Translations under genes and position numbers: made by a program
Notes under the pieces: generated by a model
Database searches by the model: none
What the model saw: only the letters and a program-made list of their open reading frames with translations
What the model was told of the DNA's origin: nothing
Assembly: GCA_005881275.1 (NCBI GenBank)
Contig: VBEF01000021.1
Span: forward strand, 1 to 61,277
From: Chloroflexota bacterium
GTDB lineage: Bacteria > Chloroflexota > Dormibacteria > Dormibacterales > Dormibacteraceae
Length of the DNA: 61,277 nt
Direction of reading: 5' to 3'
Shown here: positions 36,046-46,424 of the stretch, piece after piece
Position numbering within the stretch: position 1 is the stretch's first letter
How the letters are laid out: each line of letters begins with the position of its first letter

Positions 36046-37301
36046 AAGACGTGAACCCGGACCGAGTATTCATCTTCGACACGACGCTGCGCGACGGCGA
36101 GCAGTCTCCTGGCTTCCACCTCGACGCGAACTCCAAGCTTCGCATCGCGCGCCAGCTGGAAAAGCTTGGCGTGGACGTGATCGAAGCCGGGTTCCCGATC
36201 TCTTCCCCAGGTGACTTCGAGGCGTGCCGGCGCATCGCGCGCGAGATCCGCGGCGCGACGGTCACCGCGCTGGCGCGCGCCGTGAAAGAGGACATCGACG
36301 CGGTCTGGGGGGCGATCAAGGAGGCGGAGAACCCGCAGATCCACATCGTGCTTTCAGTTTCGGACGTCCACATCAACCGCAAGCTAGGCATGTCTCGCGA
36401 GCAGGTCCTGAAGCGCGGCGCCGAGATGGTCGCGTACGCGCGGACGCTCTGCGACAACGTCGAGTACTCGCCGGAAGACGCCGGGCGCGCCGACATCGAC
36501 TACCTGGTCGAGACGGTCGAGACGATGATCGCGGCCGGGGCCAACGTCATCAACATCCCCGACACCACCGGCTACTGCTTGCCTTACGAGTTCGGCGAGA
36601 TCGTGCGTCGCGCCATCAAGGACGCGCGGGGCAGCGACAAGGCGCTCTTCTCGGTGCACTGCCACAACGACCTCGGCCTGGCCGTCGCCAACACGCTGGC
36701 CGCGATCTCGGCCGGCGCTCGGCGCGTCGAATGCACCGTCAACGGCATCGGTGAGCGGGCCGGCAACACGTCGCTCGAGGAGATCGTGATGCTGCTCAAC
36801 GTGCGCCAGGCGAAGCTTGGCCTCGAGTGCGGTGTCAACACGACTGAGATCACTCGCACGTCGCGTCTTGTCTCTGAGCTGACCGGCACGCCCGTGCAGC
36901 CGAACAAGGCTGTGGTCGGGGCCAACGCCTTCGCCCATGCGTCCGGTATCCACCAGGACGGCGTGCTGAAGGACCGCCTGAACTACGAGATCATGAAGCC
37001 GGAAGACGTCGGCCTTTCCGACTCCCGCATCGTGCTCACGGCTCGCTCCGGTCGCCACGCCTTCCACCACCGTCTCGGCCGGCTCGGCATCACGCTCACG
37101 GATGGCAACGACGACGCGGCGTGGCAGCGATTCCTCCAGCTGGCTGACACGAAGAAGGAAGTCACCGATGAGGACCTGCGGAAGATCGCCGCGATGTCAG
37201 AGACCAACGGTCATGAGGGCAACGGCCACCCGCCGGTGACGGACCAGCTGAACGATCACAACCACGTCGCGGACACGCTCCGACACCTGATTTTCGGGTG
37301 A
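36042..37301 (+). CDS. leuA: 2-isopropylmalate synthase lacking the C-terminal leucine-binding domain
   Basis: Condenses acetyl-CoA with ketoisovalerate, the first committed step to leucine. The catalytic TIM barrel is complete: [17 protein letters not shown], then [34 protein letters not shown], and [17 protein letters not shown]. So is the linker with [18 protein letters not shown] and [10 protein letters not shown]. But the protein is only 419 residues and ends in a short His/Asn-rich tail. The LeuA_dimer allosteric domain that takes E. coli LeuA to about 520 is absent. The stop overlaps pheA (GTGA), so this is the native end and not a window or assembly truncation. Homocitrate or citramalate synthase activity is a less likely alternative given its operon. 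Confidence 0.93.
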   Translation: MKDVNPDRVFIFDTTLRDGEQSPGFHLDANSKLRIARQLEKLGVDVIEAGFPISSPGDFEACRRIAREIRGATVTALARAVKEDIDAVWGAIKEAENPQIHIVLSVSDVHINRKLGMSREQVLKRGAEMVAYARTLCDNVEYSPEDAGRADIDYLVETVETMIAAGANVINIPDTTGYCLPYEFGEIVRRAIKDARGSDKALFSVHCHNDLGLAVANTLAAISAGARRVECTVNGIGERAGNTSLEEIVMLLNVRQAKLGLECGVNTTEITRTSRLVSELTGTPVQPNKAVVGANAFAHASGIHQDGVLKDRLNYEIMKPEDVGLSDSRIVLTARSGRHAFHHRLGRLGITLTDGNDDAAWQRFLQLADTKKEVTDEDLRKIAAMSETNGHEGNGHPPVTDQLNDHNHVADTLRHLIFG

Positions 37302-38116
37302 AGGTTGCCTACCAGGGCGAGCCTGGGGCGTACTCGGACGAGGCCGTCTCGGCGCTCTTTCCGGACGCCCAGGCTGTCGGCTTTCCGACTTTCCGCCTGA
37401 CGTTCGACGCGCTCGCGATGGGTGCGGTCGAGGCTGCCGTGCTGCCCGTGGAGAACAGCAGTGCGGGCGTCGTGCAGGAGGTGTCGGACCTCCTGTGGGA
37501 GCTGCCTGGCCTGCGCGTCGTCCGAGAGCATGTGCAGCCGGTGCGCCACTGCTTGCTTGGATGGCCGGGGCCGGTGGAGCGCGCGCTGTCGCATCCGCAG
37601 GCGCTCGCGCAGTGCGACCGCTACCTGCACTCGCGACAGATCCGCTCGGTCGCGTATCACGACACCGCCGGCGCGGCCCGGGCCGTCGCCGAGCAGCGGC
37701 AGCCCGGCACGGCGGCGATCGCGAGCAAGGCCGCTGCCGCGCGCTACGGGCTCTACGTGCTGGCCGAGTCGATCCAGGACGACTCTGAAAACCGCACCCG
37801 GTTTGTGGTGGTCGAAAAGGGAAGCCCGTCCCGACCCCGCGAGGCGAGCTCGGGATGGAAGGGATCGATCGCCTTCGTGACCGCCCACCGTCCGGGCAGC
37901 CTGGCGCACGCGCTGGACTGCTTCGCGCAGCGTGGCGTCAACCTGACGCGGCTGGACAGCCGGCCGATGATGGGGCGGCCGTTCGAGTACCGGTTCTATC
38001 TGGACTTTTCGATCAACGGCGAGGCTTCATCACCGGCCGCGGCCGAGGCGGCGTTGAGCGACCTGGAAGAGGCGAGCGCGGAGATCAAGCTGTTCGGGAC
38101 GTACCCCTCGGCTTAG
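37298..38116 (+). CDS. pheA: Prephenate dehydratase with ACT domain
   Basis: Converts prephenate to phenylpyruvate for phenylalanine. 272 residues: VAYQGEPGAYSDEAVSALFP at the N-terminus, VLPVENSSAGVVQEVSDLL, the catalytic Thr in SENRTRFVVVEK, then a C-terminal ACT domain (FVTAHRPGSLAHALDCF, RLDSRPMMGRPFEYRFYLDF) for Phe feedback. No chorismate mutase domain is fused. GTG 37298 overlaps the leuA TGA, so an aromatic gene is translationally tied to the branched-chain operon and should fall under the same attenuator. Confidence 0.95.
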   Translation: MKVAYQGEPGAYSDEAVSALFPDAQAVGFPTFRLTFDALAMGAVEAAVLPVENSSAGVVQEVSDLLWELPGLRVVREHVQPVRHCLLGWPGPVERALSHPQALAQCDRYLHSRQIRSVAYHDTAGAARAVAEQRQPGTAAIASKAAAARYGLYVLAESIQDDSENRTRFVVVEKGSPSRPREASSGWKGSIAFVTAHRPGSLAHALDCFAQRGVNLTRLDSRPMMGRPFEYRFYLDFSINGEASSPAAAEAALSDLEEASAEIKLFGTYPSA

Positions 38117-38135
38117 CCACCGGCTCGCTTCGGCC

Positions 38136-38197
38136 CCTCCCCATAGATGGGGAGGAGTAGTACAGGTCGCGGCGGGAAGCACTCTGACCGCGACCTG
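38136..38197 (+). terminator. Two hairpins after the ilv-leu-phe operon
   Basis: CCTCCCCAT/ATGGGGAGG (38136-38155, 9-bp stem) and CAGGTCGCGG/CCGCGACCTG (38163-38172 with 38188-38197, 10-bp stem) follow the pheA stop in tandem. Neither has a T-tract, so they may act with Rho, stabilise the mRNA end, or be repeats. The first shares CCTCCCCATA with the insertion inside glgE. Confidence 0.4.
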
Positions 38198-38259
38198 CAC
38201 GCGTAAGTGTAAGTTAACGGCGTTAAGTGGCGCGGCCCTTGGGCAAGCGAAATGGAACG

Positions 38260-38287
38260 TTACAGAAGCCTTTCTTTGAGCTAAAGT
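38260..38287 (+). promoter_or_regulatory. Promoter of the XRE-TPR gene
   Basis: TTACAG (38260-38265), 16-bp spacer, TAAAGT (38282-38287). The box ends seven bases before the GTG at 38295 and no ribosome site is present, so the transcript is predicted to be leaderless. Confidence 0.55.
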
Positions 38288-38294
38288 TCACGAC

Positions 38295-39677
38295 GTGGCC
38301 AGCGGGCGCACTGACGCACCAGTTGCGACTGACGCGCGGCCAAAGAGACGGAGGCTTCCCGGGGTAGCCGTCCGCCCGGGTTCGGTAAAGCAGGCGCGTC
38401 TTGACTCTGGGCTGAGCCTGGCTCAACTGGGGAAGGGGCACGTCACGGCTCCAGCGATCTATCTGATCGAGGTCGGCCGCACCAGGCCGTCGCTGCCGAC
38501 CCTCGAGCACATCGCGCGCCGCACGGGCAAGCCCGTCGAGTTCTTCCTGGCCGAACCCGCGGGCGCGGCTGACGGAACGCAGGCAAACCTCATCGCCCTC
38601 GAAGTGATGGTCGCCGACGGCCGTAACCACGAAGCGATCGCGCTCGGCCTATCGCTTCTGGAAAGCGGTTCGTCAGCGTTCCGCCTCGGGCGGATTCGCT
38701 TCTTTCTCGCCCAGGCCTACATCGGTGCGTCTCAACCGCACCGTGCACCCCCGCTCCTGGCCGACGCTCGCTCCCACTTCGAGGCGGTGAACGACGGCGT
38801 GATGCTGGCCGAGTGCATCGGCGCTCAGGCCGCGCTTGCCAACCTGGCGCAGTCGAAAGACGCGGTGACCCTTGCCGAGATGGCGCTGTCGGTGTGTCGC
38901 GGCTTGAAGCCTGTGCCGGTGCCGACTGAAGCGCGCCTGCTTGGCATCCTCGCCACCGCGCATGCTTCCAACCACGATTGGGACAAGGCGGTCGCAGGTT
39001 TTGAGGAATCGATCCAGGTCGGCGGCGGGATTTTCGATCTGCGCCGGACCGCCCGTCTCTACGGCCAGCTCGGCAGCGCGTATCAGGAGGTCGGCGAGGC
39101 AGAGGCGGCAGTCCGGTACGCGATGCGCTCGGTTGCGATTCTCGAGGTGCTGCGGGATCGGGCGGCCATGGCCCGGTCGGAAAACAGCCTCGCGCGGGTG
39201 TTGATCGCGCGGGGTGACCTGGACGGCGCGCGCACGCATCTCGACCGCGCGCTCGAGCTCTCCGGCGAAGGTGACGTCAACTTCGGGCGCAGCCAAATTC
39301 TGCTCAGCCACTGTGAGCTCGCGATGCGGGAGGGCAAGATCGAGCAGGCGGACGAGCTGGCTCGCCAAGCGCTGGAGCTGGCGGAGGGGTTGGAGGAAGG
39401 CGCCAGCATCGCCGAGGCGCACTTGTGGGTCGGGCGCATCGCCGACCGGCGCGGCGACCATCAGGCCGTCGATCGAGCTTTCGAGGACGCGATCAGCGGC
39501 TTCGAGGCCCTGGGCTTGCGCGAGCGGCTGCTTCACTGCCACGGCGCGTACGCTGAGATCCTCGAGCGGCGGGGCGAGGTCGCGAAGGCTTACGCCCACA
39601 TGAAGGAGGCCCTCCAGGCGAGCCGGCCCGGGCTTCTCCGCCGGGAGGAGCAGCAGGAGCGCGTCACCTCGGCTTAG
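38295..39677 (+). CDS. XRE-type helix-turn-helix regulator with TPR repeats
   Basis: 460 residues. Residues about 28-85 form an XRE/Cro HTH (VKQARLDSGLSLAQLGKGHV, then IYLIEVGRTRPSLPTLEHIA). The rest is at least seven TPR-like helix pairs (for example AVAGFEESIQVGG, AAVRYAMRSVAILEVL, GDLDGARTHLDRALELSGEG, KIEQADELARQALELAEGLE). The layout resembles peptide- or phosphatase-sensing regulators and SARP-like TPR proteins. The signal is unknown. It is a monocistronic leaderless gene just upstream of the fused E1 dehydrogenase, which is a plausible but unproven target. Confidence 0.85.
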   Translation: MASGRTDAPVATDARPKRRRLPGVAVRPGSVKQARLDSGLSLAQLGKGHVTAPAIYLIEVGRTRPSLPTLEHIARRTGKPVEFFLAEPAGAADGTQANLIALEVMVADGRNHEAIALGLSLLESGSSAFRLGRIRFFLAQAYIGASQPHRAPPLLADARSHFEAVNDGVMLAECIGAQAALANLAQSKDAVTLAEMALSVCRGLKPVPVPTEARLLGILATAHASNHDWDKAVAGFEESIQVGGGIFDLRRTARLYGQLGSAYQEVGEAEAAVRYAMRSVAILEVLRDRAAMARSENSLARVLIARGDLDGARTHLDRALELSGEGDVNFGRSQILLSHCELAMREGKIEQADELARQALELAEGLEEGASIAEAHLWVGRIADRRGDHQAVDRAFEDAISGFEALGLRERLLHCHGAYAEILERRGEVAKAYAHMKEALQASRPGLLRREEQQERVTSA

Positions 39678-39745
39678 GGCCGGGCAACCTCTGATAACGT
39701 AGATTTCGCCGCTCGGGCGGCAAACTATGGACGCGTAGGGGAGGT

Positions 39746-42148
<2,403 letters not shown>

Positions 42149-42158
42149 AGGTTCCGCG

Positions 42159-43832
42159 CTAGGTCAGATCGCCCGGTAGGTAATCCATCACCGCCAGCGC
42201 GGGCGCGCGGTTCAGCAAGTTAAGTCCTTCGAGCACATAGCCGAACCAGCCGGCCGCCGCGGTGGCGGCGGCGAGCGGCGGAACCATGCGCTTGGGCCCG
42301 CGGACCTCCCGCACCGGAGCGTCGTCCTTCAGCCCCGCGAGCGTACGAGCCTTGGTGATTCCCGCGTCGAGGCCGCCCATCTCATCGACGAGCTTCCGTT
42401 CCAGCGCCTGGCGCCCCGTCCACACCTTGCCCTGGGCGATCGGACCCAGCTCGTCGGGCGTCATCTTGCGAGCTCGGGCGACAACGTCGAGGAACACGCT
42501 GTAGATGCGCTCGATATCACTCCGCACGATGCCGCGTTCCTCTTCGTTGAACGGCCGCTCGTCGCTGTACATGGTCACGCGGTCGCCGAACGCAATCGTT
42601 TCACGGTTGAAAAGCAGCTTCTGCCACGTGGCGCCGGTCACGATCTTTCCGGTGAGAACGCCGATCGATCCCGTCAGCGTGCTTGGGCGCGCAACGATCC
42701 ACGACCCCGGTGTAGCGATCCAGTAACCGCCCGATCCCGCGACAGCCCCCATCACGACGACGATCGGCTTGCGCGCGGCGACCACCTTCAACGCGAGGCG
42801 CATCGCTTCCGACGCCGTCGACGAGCCACCGCGCGAGTTGACGTAGAGCACCACCGCGGCGGCTCGCTTGTCCGCGGCAACCTGGCGGGCCAGCGGCACG
42901 ACGCTCAGATCTCCGGCGCGCTCCTCGCCGAGCAACGGAATGTCGATGGGCGGCTTGACGGGGAGGCGGCCTGATCGGCCGTCAACGATGGTGCCTTCGA
43001 TTCGCATCAGCGCGATGTACTTGCCCCGTCGCAGAGATGGCGCAGCCCTTCGCATCTTGCCGCTGGCCTGCTCCCAGGAGCCGATCCGGCCTGCGAGAAG
43101 CGAAGGGAGCTCTTCTTCCCCGACCACCCGATCCGCGGCGTGCTTCTCGACCGCCACGTCGTCGCCATACGGCGAGCAGTCGATCAGGTCCTTCGCGCCT
43201 GCCTCGTCCAGGCCGCGCGACTCGGAGACCGCGCTGACGAGCTCCCTGAACTGAGAATCGAGCAGCCACGTCACCTGCTCGCGGAACTCGGGCGTCATCT
43301 TCGGCTTGGTCAGCGGGTCCGCCGCTGACTTGTACGGCGACACCTGGATGAAGTCCGCGCTCACACCAAATCGGGCCAGCCCGTCGGCGAGAAAGACCCC
43401 GGTGCTCGCGAAACCCAGCTGCTGGACCATGCCGGTAGGCATCAGCAGGATCTCGTCGCAGGCGCACGCGAGGTAGTAGGGCCCGGTCGTGTAGGACGGC
43501 GCCCAGGCCACGACGCGCTTTCCGGCCTTCCGGAGCTTGGCGACCAGCTCGCGGAGGTCCTGCAGCGTCGCCATCGGCATTCCGGTCGTGCGCAGGTGGA
43601 GGACGACGCCCTTGATCCGAGGGTCGCGTGCGATCGCGTCGAAGCGCTCGCCCAGCTCTTTCACGCTGAGTCGAGGCTTCGAGGTGAACCGCTGCCAGAG
43701 CGGACGCGGTGGATCCGGCAGTCCGGGCAGGCTCTCTTCCAGCACGAACACGACGAACTCGGGAGGCTTGCCGATCGAGCGCCGGACGCTCGAGACAAGC
43801 CACCACAGGTACCGAAACGGAAGCAGGATCAA
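42159..43832 (-). CDS. sppA: Signal peptide peptidase SppA, long (67K) type
   Basis: Membrane-anchored serine protease that removes leftover signal peptides. 557 residues with two S49 domains, as in E. coli SppA. Catalytic Lys168 lies in the N-terminal domain (VSPYKSAADPL) and Ser367 in the C-terminal domain (VAGSGGYWIA). Their spacing of 199 matches Lys209/Ser409 of E. coli. The N-terminal hydrophobic segment is weak (LPFRYLWWLV), so membrane attachment may be peripheral. Start TTG 43832. It converges with the E1 gene. Confidence 0.93.
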   Translation of the reverse strand: MILLPFRYLWWLVSSVRRSIGKPPEFVVFVLEESLPGLPDPPRPLWQRFTSKPRLSVKELGERFDAIARDPRIKGVVLHLRTTGMPMATLQDLRELVAKLRKAGKRVVAWAPSYTTGPYYLACACDEILLMPTGMVQQLGFASTGVFLADGLARFGVSADFIQVSPYKSAADPLTKPKMTPEFREQVTWLLDSQFRELVSAVSESRGLDEAGAKDLIDCSPYGDDVAVEKHAADRVVGEEELPSLLAGRIGSWEQASGKMRRAAPSLRRGKYIALMRIEGTIVDGRSGRLPVKPPIDIPLLGEERAGDLSVVPLARQVAADKRAAAVVLYVNSRGGSSTASEAMRLALKVVAARKPIVVVMGAVAGSGGYWIATPGSWIVARPSTLTGSIGVLTGKIVTGATWQKLLFNRETIAFGDRVTMYSDERPFNEEERGIVRSDIERIYSVFLDVVARARKMTPDELGPIAQGKVWTGRQALERKLVDEMGGLDAGITKARTLAGLKDDAPVREVRGPKRMVPPLAAATAAAGWFGYVLEGLNLLNRAPALAVMDYLPGDLT

Positions 43833-43863
43833 CCCACGCCCTTATGGGCGATTTTAGTGGGTG

Positions 43864-44991
43864 CTAAACGACCTTTGAAATTTCGAGATGCTCGTCCATC
43901 TCTTCGCTGAGCCGCGACGCCCCGTACTTCTGGCCGACGTGGTGGTGGTAGGGAACGCCGGAGAAGAGGTGATGCGACCTGGTCGGGATGTCAACCCCGT
44001 CCGCCCACTCCTTCCGCTGCAGGGCCATGTAGCCCTCTTCCTGGCTTTGCTTGAGGTCGTTGAGAAGGGTCGAGATTCCGTACCCGGCCGCGTGCTGGAC
44101 CGCGAGCGTGATGAAGATGAAGCCCACGCCCAGCAGCCCGAGCTCGTCCCAGGTGACGGGGTCCTTCTCGTTGAACCACTTGAAGGAAGACGAGTAGTTG
44201 AAAGCGAACCGCGCTTTGGGAAAGCGCTTGCGGATCTCGGTGCAGAACTCTTCTGTCGGCCCGCGCTCCGCCGTCGGGAACTCGCACCAGAGAAGATCGG
44301 GCACGCCGCTGTCGAGGTAGCGCAGGCCGCGATCGATTGCGAGCTCGAGGCCTCGCTTGGACTCCGGCGCTTCCGTGGCCGATACGCCATCGGTGCGGGC
44401 GATGATGATGAAGTCCTTGTGGCCGAGGTCGTCGGCCGCACTGCGCATCATCTTCAGCTTGCCGACGAACTCGTCGGCTGAGATCAAGGCCTTGCCGGCG
44501 ATATGCCCGCACCGCTTCGGCATCACCTGGTCTTCGAGGTGCGCCGCAGCAACACCTGCGTTCACATAAAGCTCCACCGTGCGTTGCACGTTGAAGAGGT
44601 TTCCGTATCCGGCGTCCATGTCGACGACCACGGGCGGGATCTCGAGATGCACCGGCGCCGCCTTCTTGTCAGGGTCGCCCATCGCCATGGTGAGCTGGAA
44701 CTTGCGCAGAGCGCTGACGGTGCGGCGCGCGCCGTCCGCGATCTCGACCGACGAGTAGAGATCCATGTCCGTCGTCCCGAGGTGGCCGACGGCGAACGAA
44801 TAGCCGCTGAAGTAAACGGCATCAAAGCCGTGGTACATCACCAGCTGCCCGCCCATCGGGTCGTAGACGCCCGGAGCGAAGACGTACGGTTTTTCCGCCA
44901 GGAGCCGGCGCAAGCGCGTGCTTGGCGCCTCGTTGCGCGACGCCGGCACTTTGTAGCCCTCCGGCAGGAGAGGCGTGGAAACCAATTCCAT
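43864..44991 (-). CDS. aceA: Isocitrate lyase family protein (short form)
   Basis: 375 residues of the ICL/PEP-mutase superfamily. The signature PKRCGHIAGKALISADEF holds catalytic Cys161 (KKCGH in classical ICL). VDMDAGYGN and IIARTDGVSATEAP provide Mg2+ ligands. FAFNYSSSFKWFN corresponds to the ICL-specific NCSPSFNW segment, which favours isocitrate lyase over methylisocitrate lyase. Classical bacterial ICL is about 430 residues, so this is a short version. A GAGGAGG site lies upstream of the ATG. The Cys-rich mini-gene ends 16 bp before it, and a LysR regulator lies further upstream, likely controlling a glyoxylate-shunt unit. Confidence 0.86.
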   Translation of the reverse strand: MELVSTPLLPEGYKVPASRNEAPSTRLRRLLAEKPYVFAPGVYDPMGGQLVMYHGFDAVYFSGYSFAVGHLGTTDMDLYSSVEIADGARRTVSALRKFQLTMAMGDPDKKAAPVHLEIPPVVVDMDAGYGNLFNVQRTVELYVNAGVAAAHLEDQVMPKRCGHIAGKALISADEFVGKLKMMRSAADDLGHKDFIIIARTDGVSATEAPESKRGLELAIDRGLRYLDSGVPDLLWCEFPTAERGPTEEFCTEIRKRFPKARFAFNYSSSFKWFNEKDPVTWDELGLLGVGFIFITLAVQHAAGYGISTLLNDLKQSQEEGYMALQRKEWADGVDIPTRSHHLFSGVPYHHHVGQKYGASRLSEEMDEHLEISKVV

Positions 44992-45007
44992 CGAAGGCCT
45001 CCTCTAG

Positions 45008-45106
45008 CTATTCGTTGTCGTGATCGCAGTTGCAGGGATCGGGGCACTCGCACTCGTGTGTGGAGGGCTCGCGGTCCGGGTCCTGCGATCGGTTGTCCCT
45101 ATCCAT
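45008..45106 (-). CDS. Acidic Cys-rich 32-residue mini-protein upstream of isocitrate lyase
   Basis: ATG 45106 to TAG 45008 encodes 32 residues: an Asp/Arg-rich start (MDRDNRSQDPDREP) and the tail HECECPDPCNCDHDN with Cys19, 21, 25, 27 and His18, 29. A -35/-10 pair lies immediately upstream with the -10 ending eight bases before the ATG, so translation of a near-leaderless mRNA would start here. The isocitrate lyase gene follows 16 bp later with its own strong ribosome site. The C-x-C-x3-C-x-C pattern suggests binding of Zn, Cu or an Fe-S cluster; no family is recognised. It could also be a regulatory leader peptide sensing cysteine. Confidence 0.6.
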   Translation of the reverse strand: MDRDNRSQDPDREPSTHECECPDPCNCDHDNE

Positions 45107-45114
45107 GACGTCCA

Positions 45115-45143
45115 ACCTAACGGGCGCATCGGTATAAGTCCAA
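45115..45143 (-). promoter_or_regulatory. Promoter for the mini-gene - isocitrate lyase unit
   Basis: On the minus strand TTGGAC (45143-45138), a 17-bp spacer and TTAGGT (45120-45115). The box ends eight bases before the mini-gene ATG. AT-rich sequence just upstream (45140-45170, with CAATTG and ATTGGAAAATTC elements) is a suitable target for the LysR protein whose gene ends 74 bp further upstream. Confidence 0.6.
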
Positions 45144-45216
45144 TTGATTGATCTGATGAGACCCATTGGAAAATTCGATGCGCAAGAAGTGCCGTCCGCG
45201 CGTTCTATCGGGTCGG

Positions 45217-46140
45217 TCAGGCTCGGTTTTCGAGCAGCTCCAGGAATGCGGCCACGATGCCCTCGGGCTTGCCCGCGTCCCTCCGCCGGTACGCGACGAT
45301 CGTGTTCTGCATCCGGGGCGCGTCCTTCATCTTGACCAGGCAAAGCGTCCCGCCCTCCACCTCACGCGCGACGGCGGTCCCTGGCAGCAGCGCCACGCCC
45401 AGCCCACGCTCGGCCATCTTCTTGGCGGCCTCGATGGAGTCGAGCTCCATCATCCCGCGCAGGCTCACGCCCGCCGACAGGAACGCGCCCTGGGTGATCT
45501 CGTAGTAGCTGGAAGTGCGGTCGAACATGATCAGCTTCTGGCTCGCAACCTCAGACATCACGACGGAAGGTCGCTTGGTGAACGCGTGGTCGCGAGCGCA
45601 CACGAGGACGAGGTCTTCGGTGTGGAAAGGGCGAAGCTCCAAATCCGGGTGGCGAATGGCCCGGCCGAGCCCAATCTGCACCTCGTCGCGCAACACCAGC
45701 TCGACGACGTCTTCCGAATGGCCTGTCCGGACCGAGACCTCGACCCGAGGGTGGGCGGCGACGAATTTCTCGAGCATCTCGGGGAGCACGTATGTGCTGA
45801 CGGCCGGGGCGGCGGCGATCATGAGGTGGCCGGCCGAGGCTGTCATCACCTGCTGGAGGGCATCGCGCCCGTCGACCAGGGCGCGGAGGGCCCGTTCTGC
45901 GAACGGGATCCACGCCCGGCCCGCATCGGTCAGCCGCATGCCGTGTGGCGTGCGGAGAAAGAGCGGCGTGCCGAGCTCGCGCTCCAGTCCGTGAAGGCGC
46001 GCCGTCAGGGTCGGCTGGGTGATGAAGAGCGCCTCGGCGGCGCGGCTGACGCTTCCCCGGCGGGCGACCTCGAGGAACCCCTCGACCTGCACGAGCTGGA
46101 TGCCGTTTGGCTTCCCGTTACGTGATTCGTCTATGGCCAT
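45217..46140 (-). CDS. LysR-family transcriptional regulator
   Basis: 307 residues: N-terminal HTH (LVQVEGFLEVARRGSVSRAA, then FITQPTLTARLHGLERELGT), and a type 2 periplasmic-binding-like effector domain (GHLMIAAAPAVSTYVLPEML, and GLGVALLPGTAV). It lies on the same strand immediately upstream of the mini-gene/isocitrate lyase unit, which it probably regulates; the co-inducer is unknown. An AT-rich stretch TATAGATAAGAT lies on the minus strand about 20 bp before the ATG and contains -10 candidates. Confidence 0.92.
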   Translation of the reverse strand: MAIDESRNGKPNGIQLVQVEGFLEVARRGSVSRAAEALFITQPTLTARLHGLERELGTPLFLRTPHGMRLTDAGRAWIPFAERALRALVDGRDALQQVMTASAGHLMIAAAPAVSTYVLPEMLEKFVAAHPRVEVSVRTGHSEDVVELVLRDEVQIGLGRAIRHPDLELRPFHTEDLVLVCARDHAFTKRPSVVMSEVASQKLIMFDRTSSYYEITQGAFLSAGVSLRGMMELDSIEAAKKMAERGLGVALLPGTAVAREVEGGTLCLVKMKDAPRMQNTIVAYRRRDAGKPEGIVAAFLELLENRA

Positions 46141-46184
46141 GGCCTGACGCTACAAATCTTATCTATAGCGCGCCGACTCGGGTC

Positions 46185-46382
46185 TTAGTTGCGGCCTCTT
46201 TGCAGAATCACGCGCGCCGCGACGATCGCCAACGCCCACACCGGACCCATGGTGATGATGAAGGGCCGGATCGTGTCGCTGGCCGAATGCGAGTTGCGGT
46301 CGAAGGCCAGGAACACGAGGACCGTGCCGTAGAGAAGCACGATCAAGGCAAACCCAACGCCGGCGAGGGCTTTCCAGCTCAT
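46185..46382 (-). CDS. Small two-helix membrane protein
   Basis: 65 residues with two hydrophobic helices (GVGFALIVLLYGTVLVFLAF and ITMGPVWALAIVAARVIL) joined by a charged loop. The family is not recognised. A TACGAT box ends ten bases before the ATG and no ribosome site is seen. It shares a 42-bp divergent space with the LLM oxidoreductase gene. Confidence 0.65.
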   Translation of the reverse strand: MSWKALAGVGFALIVLLYGTVLVFLAFDRNSHSASDTIRPFIITMGPVWALAIVAARVILQRGRN

Positions 46383-46424
46383 CGTCCAGGGAATCGTAGG
46401 CCGTCGGCTCCTATTGTTTTGGAT

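Noticed and set aside
43864-44991. Methylisocitrate lyase (PrpB) or PEP mutase as the identity
   Set aside because: The NYSSSFKW segment matches the isocitrate-lyase-specific motif, and no prpC or prpD lies nearby; not fully excluded.
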